Origin: Acidobacteriota bacterium
GTDB lineage: Bacteria > Acidobacteriota > Terriglobia > Acidiferrales > UBA7541
Reading direction: 5' to 3'
Assembly (NCBI GenBank): GCA_003223215.1
Contig: QHYH01000091.1
Span: 1 to 60,695, forward strand
DNA: 60,695 nt
Under the pieces are notes generated by a model that saw only the letters and a program-made list of their open reading frames with translations, was not told the origin of the DNA and made no database searches. Positions within the stretch are counted from its first letter, which is position 1. Each line of letters begins with the position of its first letter. Below are positions 8,526 to 16,707 of the stretch, in pieces. The translations under genes were made by a program, and so were the position numbers.

Positions 8526-8748
8526 CAGAGTGAAAAGTAACCAGACCACCGCTGTTTTGGCCCCTTTTTCCACCGCCATCGACAGACATTCGCGAAATTC
8601 CAAGTCCAACGTCATCAACACGCGATCTTCCGTGCGGCAACGCTAGGAGAGCACCGAATCGTTGGCACACGAGAGTTTCTTGCTTCGAAACCCGCCCCAC
8701 GAAGGATCGATGCGTATTCTGTTGGAAGATTCTCGTAGACTTTGAACT

Positions 8749-8991
8749 TCAAGCTTTGATTTCCAGGGGTAAATCTACGGTGCCCTCCCGCGTCAACTCA
8801 GCCGCACACGCCAATGCCGCATCGATATCCTGGTCCGTCAGTGCGGCGTAGTTCCGCAATATCTCTTCGCGGGGTACACCTGCCGCAACGTTGTCCACTA
8901 TGACGAATACCAAGACACGTGTTCCGCGGACACATGCCCGGCCGTGGCAGACGGTCCGGTTTATACTGATTCGCTCACGCCAGTTTTGCAT
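8749..8991 (-). CDS. DUF433 antitoxin-like protein
   Basis: An 80-residue protein with the DUF433 pattern: RISINRTVCHGRACVRGTRVLVFVIVDNVAAG, then EEILRNYAALTDQDIDAAL, a winged-helix-like fold that usually acts as the antitoxin for a DUF5615 PIN-like toxin. No such toxin gene follows it on the minus strand. On the opposite strand at 8710 there is a 12-codon start, MRILLEDSRR, that looks like a DUF5615 N-terminus, so the partner may have been lost by rearrangement. The protein is probably an orphan antitoxin. Confidence 0.8.
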   Translation of the reverse strand: MQNWRERISINRTVCHGRACVRGTRVLVFVIVDNVAAGVPREEILRNYAALTDQDIDAALACAAELTREGTVDLPLEIKA

Positions 8992-9082
8992 AGGTTCATC
9001 CTAACCAGATTCAGCCTACAGCGCTATCGTCGGCATCTTAGTTGAAATATCCCGGGCAATGTGACATCCTATGTGATGTTGC

Positions 9083-9508
9083 ATGAGAAGGATCGTTCTC
9101 GACACCTCGGTGGTGGTCGCCGGACTTCGCACCCAATTGGGTGCGGGAAACGCCGTTCTACGGTTGGCCGCCACGCGGCGGCTGGTAGCTTTGGCGACGC
9201 CGCCTCTTTTTTTGGAGTATGAGGACGTGTTGAAGCGTCCCGAGCATCGGCTAGCGCATGGCCTGGCGCCCGAGGCGATTGAAGAATTTCTGGCGGAGTT
9301 AGCCGCGTTGATCGAGCCGGTCGAAGTTCATTTTCAATGGCGGCCGCAGTCCCGGGACCCGAATGACGAGATGGTGCTCGAGGCCGCGATCAATGGCCGG
9401 GCGGATGCCCTCGTGACTTATAACGTCGCAGACTTTGCCGGGCCCGCGGAGCGATTTAGGATTTCTGTGCTGCGTCCGGGCGAGCTGTTAAAGAAGGTGA
9501 AACCATGA
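9083..9508 (+). CDS. PIN-domain toxin (COG1569-like)
   Basis: A 141-residue PIN-domain ribonuclease toxin of the group annotated as putative TA toxin component. Acidic positions are visible in RIVLDTSVVVAGLR, LFLEYEDVLKRPEH, RDPNDEMVLEAAINGRAD and VTYNVADF. Its stop overlaps the start of the following antitoxin by ATGA, giving toxin-first order. A dyad (ACATC-N6-GATGT) lies just upstream of the start and may be the operator. The pair lies close to scar 5. Confidence 0.88.
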   Translation: MRRIVLDTSVVVAGLRTQLGAGNAVLRLAATRRLVALATPPLFLEYEDVLKRPEHRLAHGLAPEAIEEFLAELAALIEPVEVHFQWRPQSRDPNDEMVLEAAINGRADALVTYNVADFAGPAERFRISVLRPGELLKKVKP

Positions 9509-9753
9509 GCAAAGCTACCTATCCATTGAAGCTTCCCATCTCCATCAAGAAGGCTGCCCAGCGGCTCGCGAAAGAGGATGGCGTGTCGTTGAACCAATGG
9601 ATCGCGGCAGCGGTCGCCGAAAAGGTTGGAGTGGTGGAAACCGCGGCCGACTTTTTCAAGAAGCGGGCAGGCAAGGCCACCGGGGAAGGACTCATGAAGT
9701 TTCTTCGTACCGCACCCAAACTCGCTCCCGAGCCGGAAGACACACACCGATAG
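9505..9753 (+). CDS. HicB/Arc-like antitoxin
   Basis: An 82-residue protein whose middle (LKLPISIKKAAQRLAKEDGVSLNQWIAAAVAEKVG) is the ribbon-helix-helix signature found in antitoxins annotated as HicB family, here without the HicB N-terminal domain. The C-terminal tail would contact the PIN toxin. It overlaps the toxin gene by 4 bp. It should bind the dyad upstream of the operon and the toxin. Confidence 0.82.
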   Translation: MSKATYPLKLPISIKKAAQRLAKEDGVSLNQWIAAAVAEKVGVVETAADFFKKRAGKATGEGLMKFLRTAPKLAPEPEDTHR

Positions 9754-9856
9754 CCACAATCAAATTCCCCGTCGAAGCAGGGCTTGGACGGCGCACCCTA
9801 TGGATCTGCCCACGATTCGAGTAGAGAAAATCCATTTGCAAAGAAACGAGGCCGCG

Positions 9857-10044
9857 ATGTCGGAGATTGCGTCGCTAATTGTCGGAAGCGAGAAGCTCAC
9901 ATCCATATTTGGCCGATGGCCATCATTTCATCATTTCATGACGCGGAGATTCATGATCTTCACCTTCAGCGAGGCTACATTAATCCGGAAGATCAGGTCT
10001 ACGGATTCCCACTTTTGACGGTAAGACTTCACCTCTGGCTGATG
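9857..10044 (+). pseudogene. Imm50-like immunity protein fragment
   Basis: The start reads MSEIASLIVGSEKLTSIFGRWPSFH, and the continuation DAEIHDLHLQRGYINPED lies in another frame. Together these resemble the Imm50 motif WPSFHDAE. The frame is broken by a perfect 8-bp tandem duplication (CATCATTT twice, 9921-9936). The reading is cut at 10045, where a 206-bp repeat begins. Family assignment rests on a short motif. Confidence 0.5.
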
Positions 10045-10250
10045 CTCCGTTGTCAAACCCTGGCTTTGAATGCATCGTTCGGCCGAGAGTACAGAATCGG
10101 AAAATTTCTCAACTGCGGGGTACGGGTAGTGAGGCACTTTGCACGCGACAGACTCTGGCGCTGTCATTCCGAGGCCCGCCGCGGCGGACTCCTCGGAATG
10201 ACTCGGTCAGATAGGTTTGCAACAAGTGCTAAGTGTTGTGATCGGTTGCC
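10045..10250. repeat. 206-bp direct repeat, copy 1
   Basis: Nearly identical to 11125-11330; one difference was seen near the left end. The first 75 bp is the terminal part of an IS-like end (GCATCGTTCGGCC, then GAGTACAGAATCGG). The remainder includes the palindrome CATTCCGAGG ... CCTCGGAATG. It truncates the Imm50-like gene. Confidence 0.9.
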
Positions 10251-10466
10251 AATTCAAAATCGCAGGAATTCCCGATGTTGTTCAAGAGCGGCGAACGGCT
10301 TCTGCGAGCCAAAATCCGCCGCACAGACGCTTTCGGCTGCTAAAGGCGAACGGTATCCGACAGTGGTTCCCAAGCGTCTCTGACAGGATTTGCACTCTCT
10401 CCCGCCGCAGGTAGCTGGCGATTCCTAGCGTGACCCGCGTGTTCAGCAAGAGTCAGTCCGGCCGCT

Positions 10467-10691
10467 GTGAGCAATGGCTTTCTCCTCATGTGCAGTTTGC
10501 GCGCGAGCAACCTGTTTGGTTTCGCGGTGGAGCGTCAGCTTGAAGCGGACCGCCTGAAAACAATGTCCCTCAGCTTCAGCATTGCCCTAAATCAGCTCCC
10601 GTTAGGGGAGTACGACTGTCAGGTGACGGTGCTGGACCCAACTGCACAAAAGGCGGCTTTCTGGCGTGCTCCCGTTAAGCTGGTGCCCTAA
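10467..10691 (+). pseudogene. C-terminal fragment, possibly of a VWA-domain protein
   Basis: The tail reads SFSIALNQLPLGEYDCQVTVLDP and ends FWRAPVKLVP. This resembles the C-terminus of acidobacterial VWA-domain secreted proteins, in which a strand-rich segment with PGEYxCQV is common. No upstream VWA domain remains. The fragment lies between the two 206-bp repeats and is therefore probably rearrangement debris. Confidence 0.4.
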
Positions 10692-11040
10692 TCGCCCTGA
10701 CGAATTCACATGAACTGTGCGTGGACTGGTCGTAGGCCTATGCCGAAAGTGTGAGTCGAAACCTTCCCGAAACTGGCCAGTCCCTCCACCGCGGCCTAAA
10801 CGCTCCGCCTACGGCGTCGCAGACCTTCGTTCCGAGACCTTCGTTCGGGGACTGGCCAAAGAACACGAATCATGCTTTAATCGCCGAACCGTCGGCGAGC
10901 AAACCACCCTCGAAGCTATTCCACTTAACATATAGATAAGACATGAATTTTTCTCCTTTTTCCTGCCCCATTTTCCTGGGGCACCCAAAAGCGAGAGGCC
11001 GCTGCTCCCAAGGCGAGCGGGTGCTTTATGGGAGGGACCT

Positions 11041-11198
11041 GTGATGTTTGTGACTTGAAGCATCGCTTGGCCGCATTTGAACCATCGTTTGGCCGCTCAT
11101 CGCCGTAAGCCCTTTAGATCCGCACTCCGTCGTCAAACCCTGGCTTTGAATGCATCGTTCGGCCGAGAGTACAGAATCGGAAAATTTCTCAACTGCGG
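11041..11198 (+). mobile_element. IS-like terminal segment with repeated CATCG-TTGGCC motif
   Basis: About 158 bp containing GCATCGCTTGGCC, CCATCGTTTGGCC, CTCATCGCC and GCATCGTTCGGCC, ending with GAGTACAGAATCGGAAAA. The reverse complement of 13607-13766 matches it along its length. Multiple short repeats at an element end are typical of transposase binding sites. No transposase gene is attached here. Confidence 0.6.
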
Positions 11199-11330
11199 GG
11201 TACGGGTAGTGAGGCACTTTGCACGCGACAGACTCTGGCGCTGTCATTCCGAGGCCCGCCGCGGCGGACTCCTCGGAATGACTCGGTCAGATAGGTTTGC
11301 AACAAGTGCTAAGTGTTGTGATCGGTTGCC
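11125..11330. repeat. 206-bp direct repeat, copy 2
   Basis: Second copy of 10045-10250, offset by 1080 bp. It ends at the same base (GATCGGTTGCC). The two copies flank about 870 bp of gene debris. Confidence 0.9.
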
Positions 11331-11410
11331 CGCATCGAACCGGGCCAGGGTTTTCCTCCGTCTTGGCGGAGCCATCTATTCGAATGACTATCTAATTCCG
11401 AAGAATTCTC

Positions 11411-11446
11411 TTGACACGAAAATGCGATCCTGCTAGTTTTCTAGCA
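11411..11446 (+). promoter_or_regulatory. blaI promoter with overlapping 16-nt dyad
   Basis: TTGACA (11411-11416), a 17-bp spacer and TAGTTT (11434-11439). The -10 lies inside TGCTAGTTTTCTAGCA (11431-11446), a perfect dyad with 6-nt arms and a 4-nt centre. This is the expected place for a BlaI-type operator, 22 bp before the blaI start. Confidence 0.7.
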
Positions 11447-11467
11447 TAGCTGCTGGGAAAATAGCAC

Positions 11468-11857
11468 ATGACGCGAAAACCCAAGCCAAACGCCCTCTCC
11501 CGCCGCGAACGCCAGATCATGGACATTCTCTACAAGCTCGAGCGCGCTTCTGTGGGCCACGTCCTCTCGAATCTCGCCGACAAACCCAGCTACTCCACAG
11601 TCCGCGCCCAGCTTCGCGTGCTCGAAGAAAAAGGACACGTCCGCCACGAAGAGCAGGGCCTCCGCTACGTCTACGTTCCCGCCGTGCCTCGCGACGTCGC
11701 CCGCCGCTCCGCGCTTCGCCATCTTGTCGAAACATTTTTCGACGGCTCCACAGAAAAAATCGTAGCCGCGCTTCTCGGCGGTGAAGTCGCGCGTATCTCC
11801 CCGGAAGAGTTCGATCGCCTCGCCCGCCTCATTGCGAAAGGCCGAAAGGAGAGCTGA
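11468..11857 (+). CDS. blaI: BlaI/MecI/CopY-type repressor
   Basis: A 129-residue winged-helix repressor: LSRRERQIMDILYKLERASVGHVLSNL, SYSTVRAQLRVLEEKGHVRH and GLRYVYVP are typical of the BlaI N-terminal domain, and the C-terminal helices (FDGSTEKIVAALL) form the dimer and cleavage region. It should repress its own operon through the dyad over the -10 and be inactivated by proteolysis triggered by the M56 protein encoded 2 bp downstream. In Acidobacteriota such pairs usually serve envelope sensing, not necessarily beta-lactam resistance; no beta-lactamase gene adjoins. Confidence 0.92.
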   Translation: MTRKPKPNALSRRERQIMDILYKLERASVGHVLSNLADKPSYSTVRAQLRVLEEKGHVRHEEQGLRYVYVPAVPRDVARRSALRHLVETFFDGSTEKIVAALLGGEVARISPEEFDRLARLIAKGRKES

Positions 11858-11859
11858 CC

Positions 11860-13575
11860 ATGAGCACGCTCGCCAACTCTGAACTCGCGCTCACGTTTTT
11901 AATCGCGTGTTGCGCCAAGGCCACCATTCTTCTCGCGTGTGCCTTGACAACCGTAATCGCACTGCGCCGGCGTTCCTCCGCCCTACGCCATCACGTTTGG
12001 GCAGCTGCTATTCTCGCTTTACTCGTGCTTCCTTTCCTCGCGCTGCTGCTTCCCGCGTGGCACTCCTCCGCGCTCGGCAGCGCCGCCGCTCTGTGGAGCC
12101 CCGCGCACGCGAATACAGCGAGTTCAAACTCTTACGCGATTCCTTCCATCATTATTGAGGCCGTAGCCGCCTCTCCAGCCTTCAACAAACTTGTCATCGC
12201 CGTTCTTTTCGTCTGGGCGCCCGGCTTTTCTTTCGTCTTCCTAAGGCTTGCAGCAGGTCTTGCGCGCCTCGCTTGGGTCTCAGCGCATGCGAAGCCCATC
12301 TTCGACGAGGATTGGATGCGCACTGTCTTCAAACTTTCCCAGTTCCACAGACTCGCTCGCTCCGTCCGCCTTCTCCAATGCGGCAGTTCTCTCGCCATGC
12401 CCCTCACGTGGGGAATTTTCCGTCCCGTCATCGTGCTGCCCTCAGACGCTACCGATTGGCCCGAAGACCGCCGCCGCATCGTCCTCTCCCACGAACTCGC
12501 GCACATCGCCCGCAACGACTGGCTCTTGCAAATTTCCGCCGAACTCACCCGCGCCATCTACTGGTTCCATCCCCTAGTCTGGCTGGCCGCCGCACAGCTC
12601 CGCCAGGAAAGCGAACGCGCGTGCGATGACGCCGTTCTGCTCTCCGGAATCGCGCCTTCCCACTACGCTAGTCAACTTCTCGATCTCGCGCGGACGCTTA
12701 AGAACTCACATCACGGTTGGTCCACCGCACTCGCCATTGCCCGCCCAACGAATCTGGAAAGGAGATTTATCGCCATGCTGAATCCAAATTTAGACCGCGG
12801 GGGAATCTCGCGAAGAACGGGGCTGCTCCTGAAAGTCGCTGCCTTGTGCTTGCTCCTTCCGCTCGCCGCCCTGCGCCTGCCGGGTCAGAATTTGTCCGGG
12901 AAATTTACGGGTACCATCCTTGATCCCAGCGGCGGCGCTGTTCCGAACGCAACCATCGTCATGACCAACCACAAAGCAAACACATGCGCGCCGAGTCTAG
13001 CACTCCCGCCATGTACCGTTGACATGACCACTTCGGACGCGGATGGCAATTTTGTTTTCAAAGCTTTGCCTGCCGGCGAGTACGAAATGAAAGTGCTCAA
13101 GCCGGGATTTGCCACCTACCTCGCGCCGCAAGTTGTCCTCGATCCGGGCCGCGACCTCGCGATGACCGCCAAGTTGAACATCGGTAGCACCAACGAGACC
13201 GTGGATGTACAGGCGGAGGGTTCCGCGAAATCCGCAGCAGCCGCACAGGCATTGGAAGCCGAGGCGAAATCAAAGGCCACGCGCATTCGCATTGGCGGTA
13301 ACGTGGAAGCGGCGAAGGTGATTACAAAGGTGCAGCCCATCTACCCGGAGAGCGCCAAAGACGCGGGCGTGCAAGGTACTGTGCTGCTTCATGCGGTTGT
13401 GGGTATGGACGGCAGGCCGCTCCAGCTGCAAGTGTTGAATAGCCAGATCAATCCGGACCTCGCCCGCGCCGCCGTCGAAGCGGTCAGCCAGTGGCGCTAT
13501 CAGCCCACGCTCCTGAATGGCGAGCCCGTCGAAATCGATACAACCATCCAGGTGAAATTCTCACTGGCCCGCTAG
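11860..13575 (+). CDS. M56 (BlaR1-like) membrane metalloprotease fused to TonB-like C-terminus
   Basis: A 571-residue protein. The N-terminal third has several membrane helices. The M56 zinc-protease motif is LSHELAHIARND (HExxH) at about residue 210, followed by RQESERACDDAVL with the third zinc-ligand region. After a further helix near residue 325 comes a carboxypeptidase-regulatory-like beta domain (FTGTILDPSGGAVPNATIVM; NFVFKALPAGEYEMKV). The end (PIYPESAKDAGVQGTVLLHAVV, AVSQWRYQP) is a TonB C-terminal-like domain. It presumably senses an envelope signal and triggers BlaI cleavage. This triple fusion replaces the penicillin-binding sensor of classical BlaR1. Confidence 0.9.
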   Translation: MSTLANSELALTFLIACCAKATILLACALTTVIALRRRSSALRHHVWAAAILALLVLPFLALLLPAWHSSALGSAAALWSPAHANTASSNSYAIPSIIIEAVAASPAFNKLVIAVLFVWAPGFSFVFLRLAAGLARLAWVSAHAKPIFDEDWMRTVFKLSQFHRLARSVRLLQCGSSLAMPLTWGIFRPVIVLPSDATDWPEDRRRIVLSHELAHIARNDWLLQISAELTRAIYWFHPLVWLAAAQLRQESERACDDAVLLSGIAPSHYASQLLDLARTLKNSHHGWSTALAIARPTNLERRFIAMLNPNLDRGGISRRTGLLLKVAALCLLLPLAALRLPGQNLSGKFTGTILDPSGGAVPNATIVMTNHKANTCAPSLALPPCTVDMTTSDADGNFVFKALPAGEYEMKVLKPGFATYLAPQVVLDPGRDLAMTAKLNIGSTNETVDVQAEGSAKSAAAAQALEAEAKSKATRIRIGGNVEAAKVITKVQPIYPESAKDAGVQGTVLLHAVVGMDGRPLQLQVLNSQINPDLARAAVEAVSQWRYQPTLLNGEPVEIDTTIQVKFSLAR

Positions 13576-13606
13576 AGACTCACTTCATCGCCTACGCGAA
13601 CCGTAC

Positions 13607-13766
13607 CGCCCGCGGTGGGACATTTTCCGATTCTGTACTCCTGGCCAACCGATGCTCCAAACGTCCGAACGGGCACTCTGACGGAGTTCGGATTTACAGG
13701 ACTTACAGGCCGATGAACGGCCAACCGATGCTTCCGAAATGGCCAAACGATGGTTCAAGTCACATG
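13607..13766 (-). mobile_element. IS-like terminal segment, inverted copy
   Basis: The reverse complement matches 11041-11198: GGCCAACCGATGC, GGCCAACCGATGC and GGCCAAACGATGG on the plus strand, with TTTTCCGATTCTGTACTC at the outer end. With the copy at 11041 it flanks blaI-blaR1 in inverted orientation. Confidence 0.6.
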
Positions 13767-13779
13767 TTCGGGAGGAGCC

Positions 13780-13905
13780 GTGAAAGCAGAACCCGCGAAG
13801 CTGCCGGGCGCGGGAATTTGGCCCGAAGCAGTGCCCAAGAAAATGCGCGGCAGAAAAAGGGTACTTACCGAAATCAGTGAGTATCGGCGTCAGAAGCAGA
13901 CTTGA
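13780..13905 (+). CDS. Short open frame after IS-like end (possible truncated transposase start)
   Basis: A GTG start with a good GGAGGAG site 7 bp upstream opens 41 codons (VKAEPAKLPGAG, RGRKRVLTEISEYRRQ), then TGA. It begins directly inside the IS-like end, as a transposase gene would, and is basic, but it is too short to identify. It may be the broken start of the element's own gene. Confidence 0.35.
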   Translation: MKAEPAKLPGAGIWPEAVPKKMRGRKRVLTEISEYRRQKQT

Positions 13906-13925
13906 GCTAAGCCGGACAGCGCGGA

Positions 13926-16604
13926 TTATTCGTACCGCAAGGCGACCATCGGATCGACTCGCGATGCCCGCCGCGCAGGGAGAAACGCAGCAAGCAACGC
14001 AATGGCAACCAAAGAGATGGTTGCTCCCATAAATAGCGAAATGTCTGTCGGCTTGATGCCGTAGAGCATTCCATTGATCGCCGAAGACAACAAGCGGACT
14101 ACAGCAAGTGAACCGCCGATGCCTATTCCAACGCCGCAGAGGACTACTGCGAGCGTTTGGCGCAGCACAAGCGTTCGGATATCGCCTCGCTGAGCACCCA
14201 GAGCCACGCGAATGCCAAACTCATTCGTTCGGCGCGAGACGCCATAGGCAACAACTCCATAGAGTCCAATCGCTGCAATTAGGCAAGCCAACAGCCCGAA
14301 GGCTGACGATAACAACGCGGTCAAACGCTCCTGGGAAATCATGTCGTTTACGACTGTCTCCAATGGCTGGAGTTCCTCGACTTGCAGAACTTTGTCACTT
14401 GCCGCTACATCTGCCCTTATGGCCCCGCTCAGCAACTGCGTATTGAGAGTCGAGCGAACGAAAAAACTGTCGCCTTTCCCAGTCGGTAAATACACCATGC
14501 GCCATACCCTCTCGCGCACGCCATAGTGCTTCGCATCACGCACCACACCGACAATTTCGCGAATGACTTGCGGCTCAAACGCGAGCTTGATGCGCTGGCC
14601 AATCGCGGAATTTGAACCAAAGTAGTGGCGAGCGAAGCTCTCGTTGACCACAGCCACGGGAGGCTTCTCGGCCTGATCTTGGGAGCGTAGATAGCGGCCC
14701 TGCAAAAGTCCCAAGCCGATAGCTTCGAAGAAGCCAGGTCCGGCCGAGATCAACCCCACGTCATTGTCTTTTCCGGATGATGGATTCCCGATGACATCAA
14801 CACCGCCCGACCAGCCGCCATCTCCGTACACGCTAGACCCATAACTTGCAACGATCACACCGGGATGCGATTCCAAACGCTGTTTTATCTCTGCATATGC
14901 TTGGTGAAGGCGGTCGTCGGCTGTCCCTTTGGGGTAAGACAGGTCAAATGTTACGACGTTCTCGGCATGGAACCCGAGGTCGCTGCTCTTCAGATTGTGC
15001 AGGGTGTCGACAAACAGCCCAGCACCGACTAGCAAAGGCAAGGAGAGCGCGAGCTGACCAGCGAGGAGAAGCCTTCCGCTCCAGGTCGACCCAATTATGC
15101 GCTGCCCGCCATGCAAGGTCATCTCGAGTTTTTCTCTAGAGGCCCGTAATGCGGGGCCCAGGCCGAAGAGTATCGCAGTCGCGACCGCAACCCCAGTTGT
15201 AAAGCCAACCACGACAAAATCCGGCTGGAGATTAAACGCCATTGGCAGCGGCGATGTAGGAAGCAGGGAGACTAGTACGCGTGTGCCCCAAACCGACAGG
15301 AGTACACCGACGAAGGCACCTAAGAGCGACAGGGTCAAATTCTCTGTGAACAGTTGCCATGCGATGCGCGTGCGGCTGGCGCCGAGAGCTAAACGGACCA
15401 CGATCTCATGGTGACGGGCGGCGTTGCGCGCCAACATTAGGTTGGCTATGTTCGCGCAGGAAATCAGAAGTACAACTCCGACCACGGCAAACAGAACAAG
15501 CAGTGGTTTCTCATACTTGCGTCCCGTAGTCGCGAGGCCGGAGGCGGCGGGACGAACGGTAATATGCTGGGCTTCGAGCATCTGTTTGAAGCGCGGCGAT
15601 GCACTTGGTAAGAGCACGTCAGCAACGTGCGTGCGGAAGGCAGCCTCGAACATGGCCTGAGCCCGCTTTGGGTCAACTCCATCATGTAGCCGGACAAGGA
15701 GGCGCAGCCAACTAATGTTCGGGTCCGGTCGCCATCCCCGGTCAAGCGCACCAGCGGTAATAGGAACCCATACGTCTACGGAGACCTCTGGCTCGATTCC
15801 GGTGAATCCGGGCCGCGCGATACCAACGACCGTGTAGGGCGTCTCGTCATAAAGAATTCTCCTACCGAGAACCAATGCGTCGGATTGGAAGCGGCGCTTC
15901 CAGAATGCATAACTCAAGACTGCGACGTGATTCCCTCCAAGCACGTTATCGTCTTGCGGTTCGAGGACTCGCCCCACAATTGGCCCCACGTTTAGAACAG
16001 AAAAGAAGTTACCGGAAACGGCCTCTCCCGCCTCGCGCTCATCAGAAACTCCATTGAGTCCAAATTTGGTTGACCCAACACGCTCCGTGGCGAAAACTTC
16101 GCCCCAAGGAGAGGCTATTCTGCTGAATTGTTGAAAGAGCGGATAGGAATAGCTAAATTCGCCGGCGAAGTCGCCTTGCGAAGAGGCGCGCATTAGATGA
16201 AAAATCTCTTTAGGATCGCGGACTGGCAGGGGTGTCCACAGAGACGCGTGGAGGAGCGTAAATATCGCAGTGTTGGCTCCGATGCCGAGCGCGAGAGTCA
16301 GGACGGCAACGGCGGTAAAGCCGGGAGACTTGCGAAGCATTCGGGCGGCGAAGCGAAGGTCCTGCCAACACGTCTCTACTAAGGATTCCCAGCCGCCAGA
16401 GCGAACGATTTCCTTGCTGACTTCGAGGCTTCCCCGCTCCAAGCGGACTGCGCGAAGGGCATCCTGGCGGCTCATGCCCTGCTTCATCTTTTCGTCGGTG
16501 GCCATTTCGAGGTATTCGCCCAGTTCTTCATCTAACTCCCGGTTCACCTGCTCCTTTCGGAACAGTGACCGAAGCCCAGTCACAATGTTTCGTAGAAATG
16601 CCAT
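13926..16604 (-). CDS. MacB/FtsX-type duplicated orphan permease
   Basis: An 892-residue permease of the acidobacterial ADOP type. It has an N-terminal cytoplasmic prefix (ELDEELGEYLEMATDEKMKQGMSRQDALRAV). A MacB-like periplasmic core follows, starting after [17 protein letters not shown]. There are two FtsX permease units (first near NIANLMLARNAARHHEIVVRLALGASR, second near RRTNEFGIRVALGAQRGDIRTLV), and the protein ends with DPMVALRYE. No ATP-binding gene is nearby, which is usual for the group. It is the third gene of a padR-permease-permease operon on the minus strand, 103 bp after its paralogue. The transported substrate is unknown; relatives of MacB export peptides or act as mechanotransmitters. 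Confidence 0.9.
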   Translation of the reverse strand: MAFLRNIVTGLRSLFRKEQVNRELDEELGEYLEMATDEKMKQGMSRQDALRAVRLERGSLEVSKEIVRSGGWESLVETCWQDLRFAARMLRKSPGFTAVAVLTLALGIGANTAIFTLLHASLWTPLPVRDPKEIFHLMRASSQGDFAGEFSYSYPLFQQFSRIASPWGEVFATERVGSTKFGLNGVSDEREAGEAVSGNFFSVLNVGPIVGRVLEPQDDNVLGGNHVAVLSYAFWKRRFQSDALVLGRRILYDETPYTVVGIARPGFTGIEPEVSVDVWVPITAGALDRGWRPDPNISWLRLLVRLHDGVDPKRAQAMFEAAFRTHVADVLLPSASPRFKQMLEAQHITVRPAASGLATTGRKYEKPLLVLFAVVGVVLLISCANIANLMLARNAARHHEIVVRLALGASRTRIAWQLFTENLTLSLLGAFVGVLLSVWGTRVLVSLLPTSPLPMAFNLQPDFVVVGFTTGVAVATAILFGLGPALRASREKLEMTLHGGQRIIGSTWSGRLLLAGQLALSLPLLVGAGLFVDTLHNLKSSDLGFHAENVVTFDLSYPKGTADDRLHQAYAEIKQRLESHPGVIVASYGSSVYGDGGWSGGVDVIGNPSSGKDNDVGLISAGPGFFEAIGLGLLQGRYLRSQDQAEKPPVAVVNESFARHYFGSNSAIGQRIKLAFEPQVIREIVGVVRDAKHYGVRERVWRMVYLPTGKGDSFFVRSTLNTQLLSGAIRADVAASDKVLQVEELQPLETVVNDMISQERLTALLSSAFGLLACLIAAIGLYGVVAYGVSRRTNEFGIRVALGAQRGDIRTLVLRQTLAVVLCGVGIGIGGSLAVVRLLSSAINGMLYGIKPTDISLFMGATISLVAIALLAAFLPARRASRVDPMVALRYE

Positions 16605-16707
16605 AAGTTTTCACTCCTATGAAAATAGCTGCCTATCGCGTTGAAAACAAAGCATAGGTGCCTGGGTCCATTTTCATCCTTCGTTGTGGCTCTCCGAGAG
16701 CCATGAG

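Noticed and set aside
11468-13575. blaI-blaR1 as a beta-lactam resistance locus
   Set aside because: No beta-lactamase or penicillin-binding sensor domain is encoded with it; the serine hydrolase at 33682 is distant and not in the operon.
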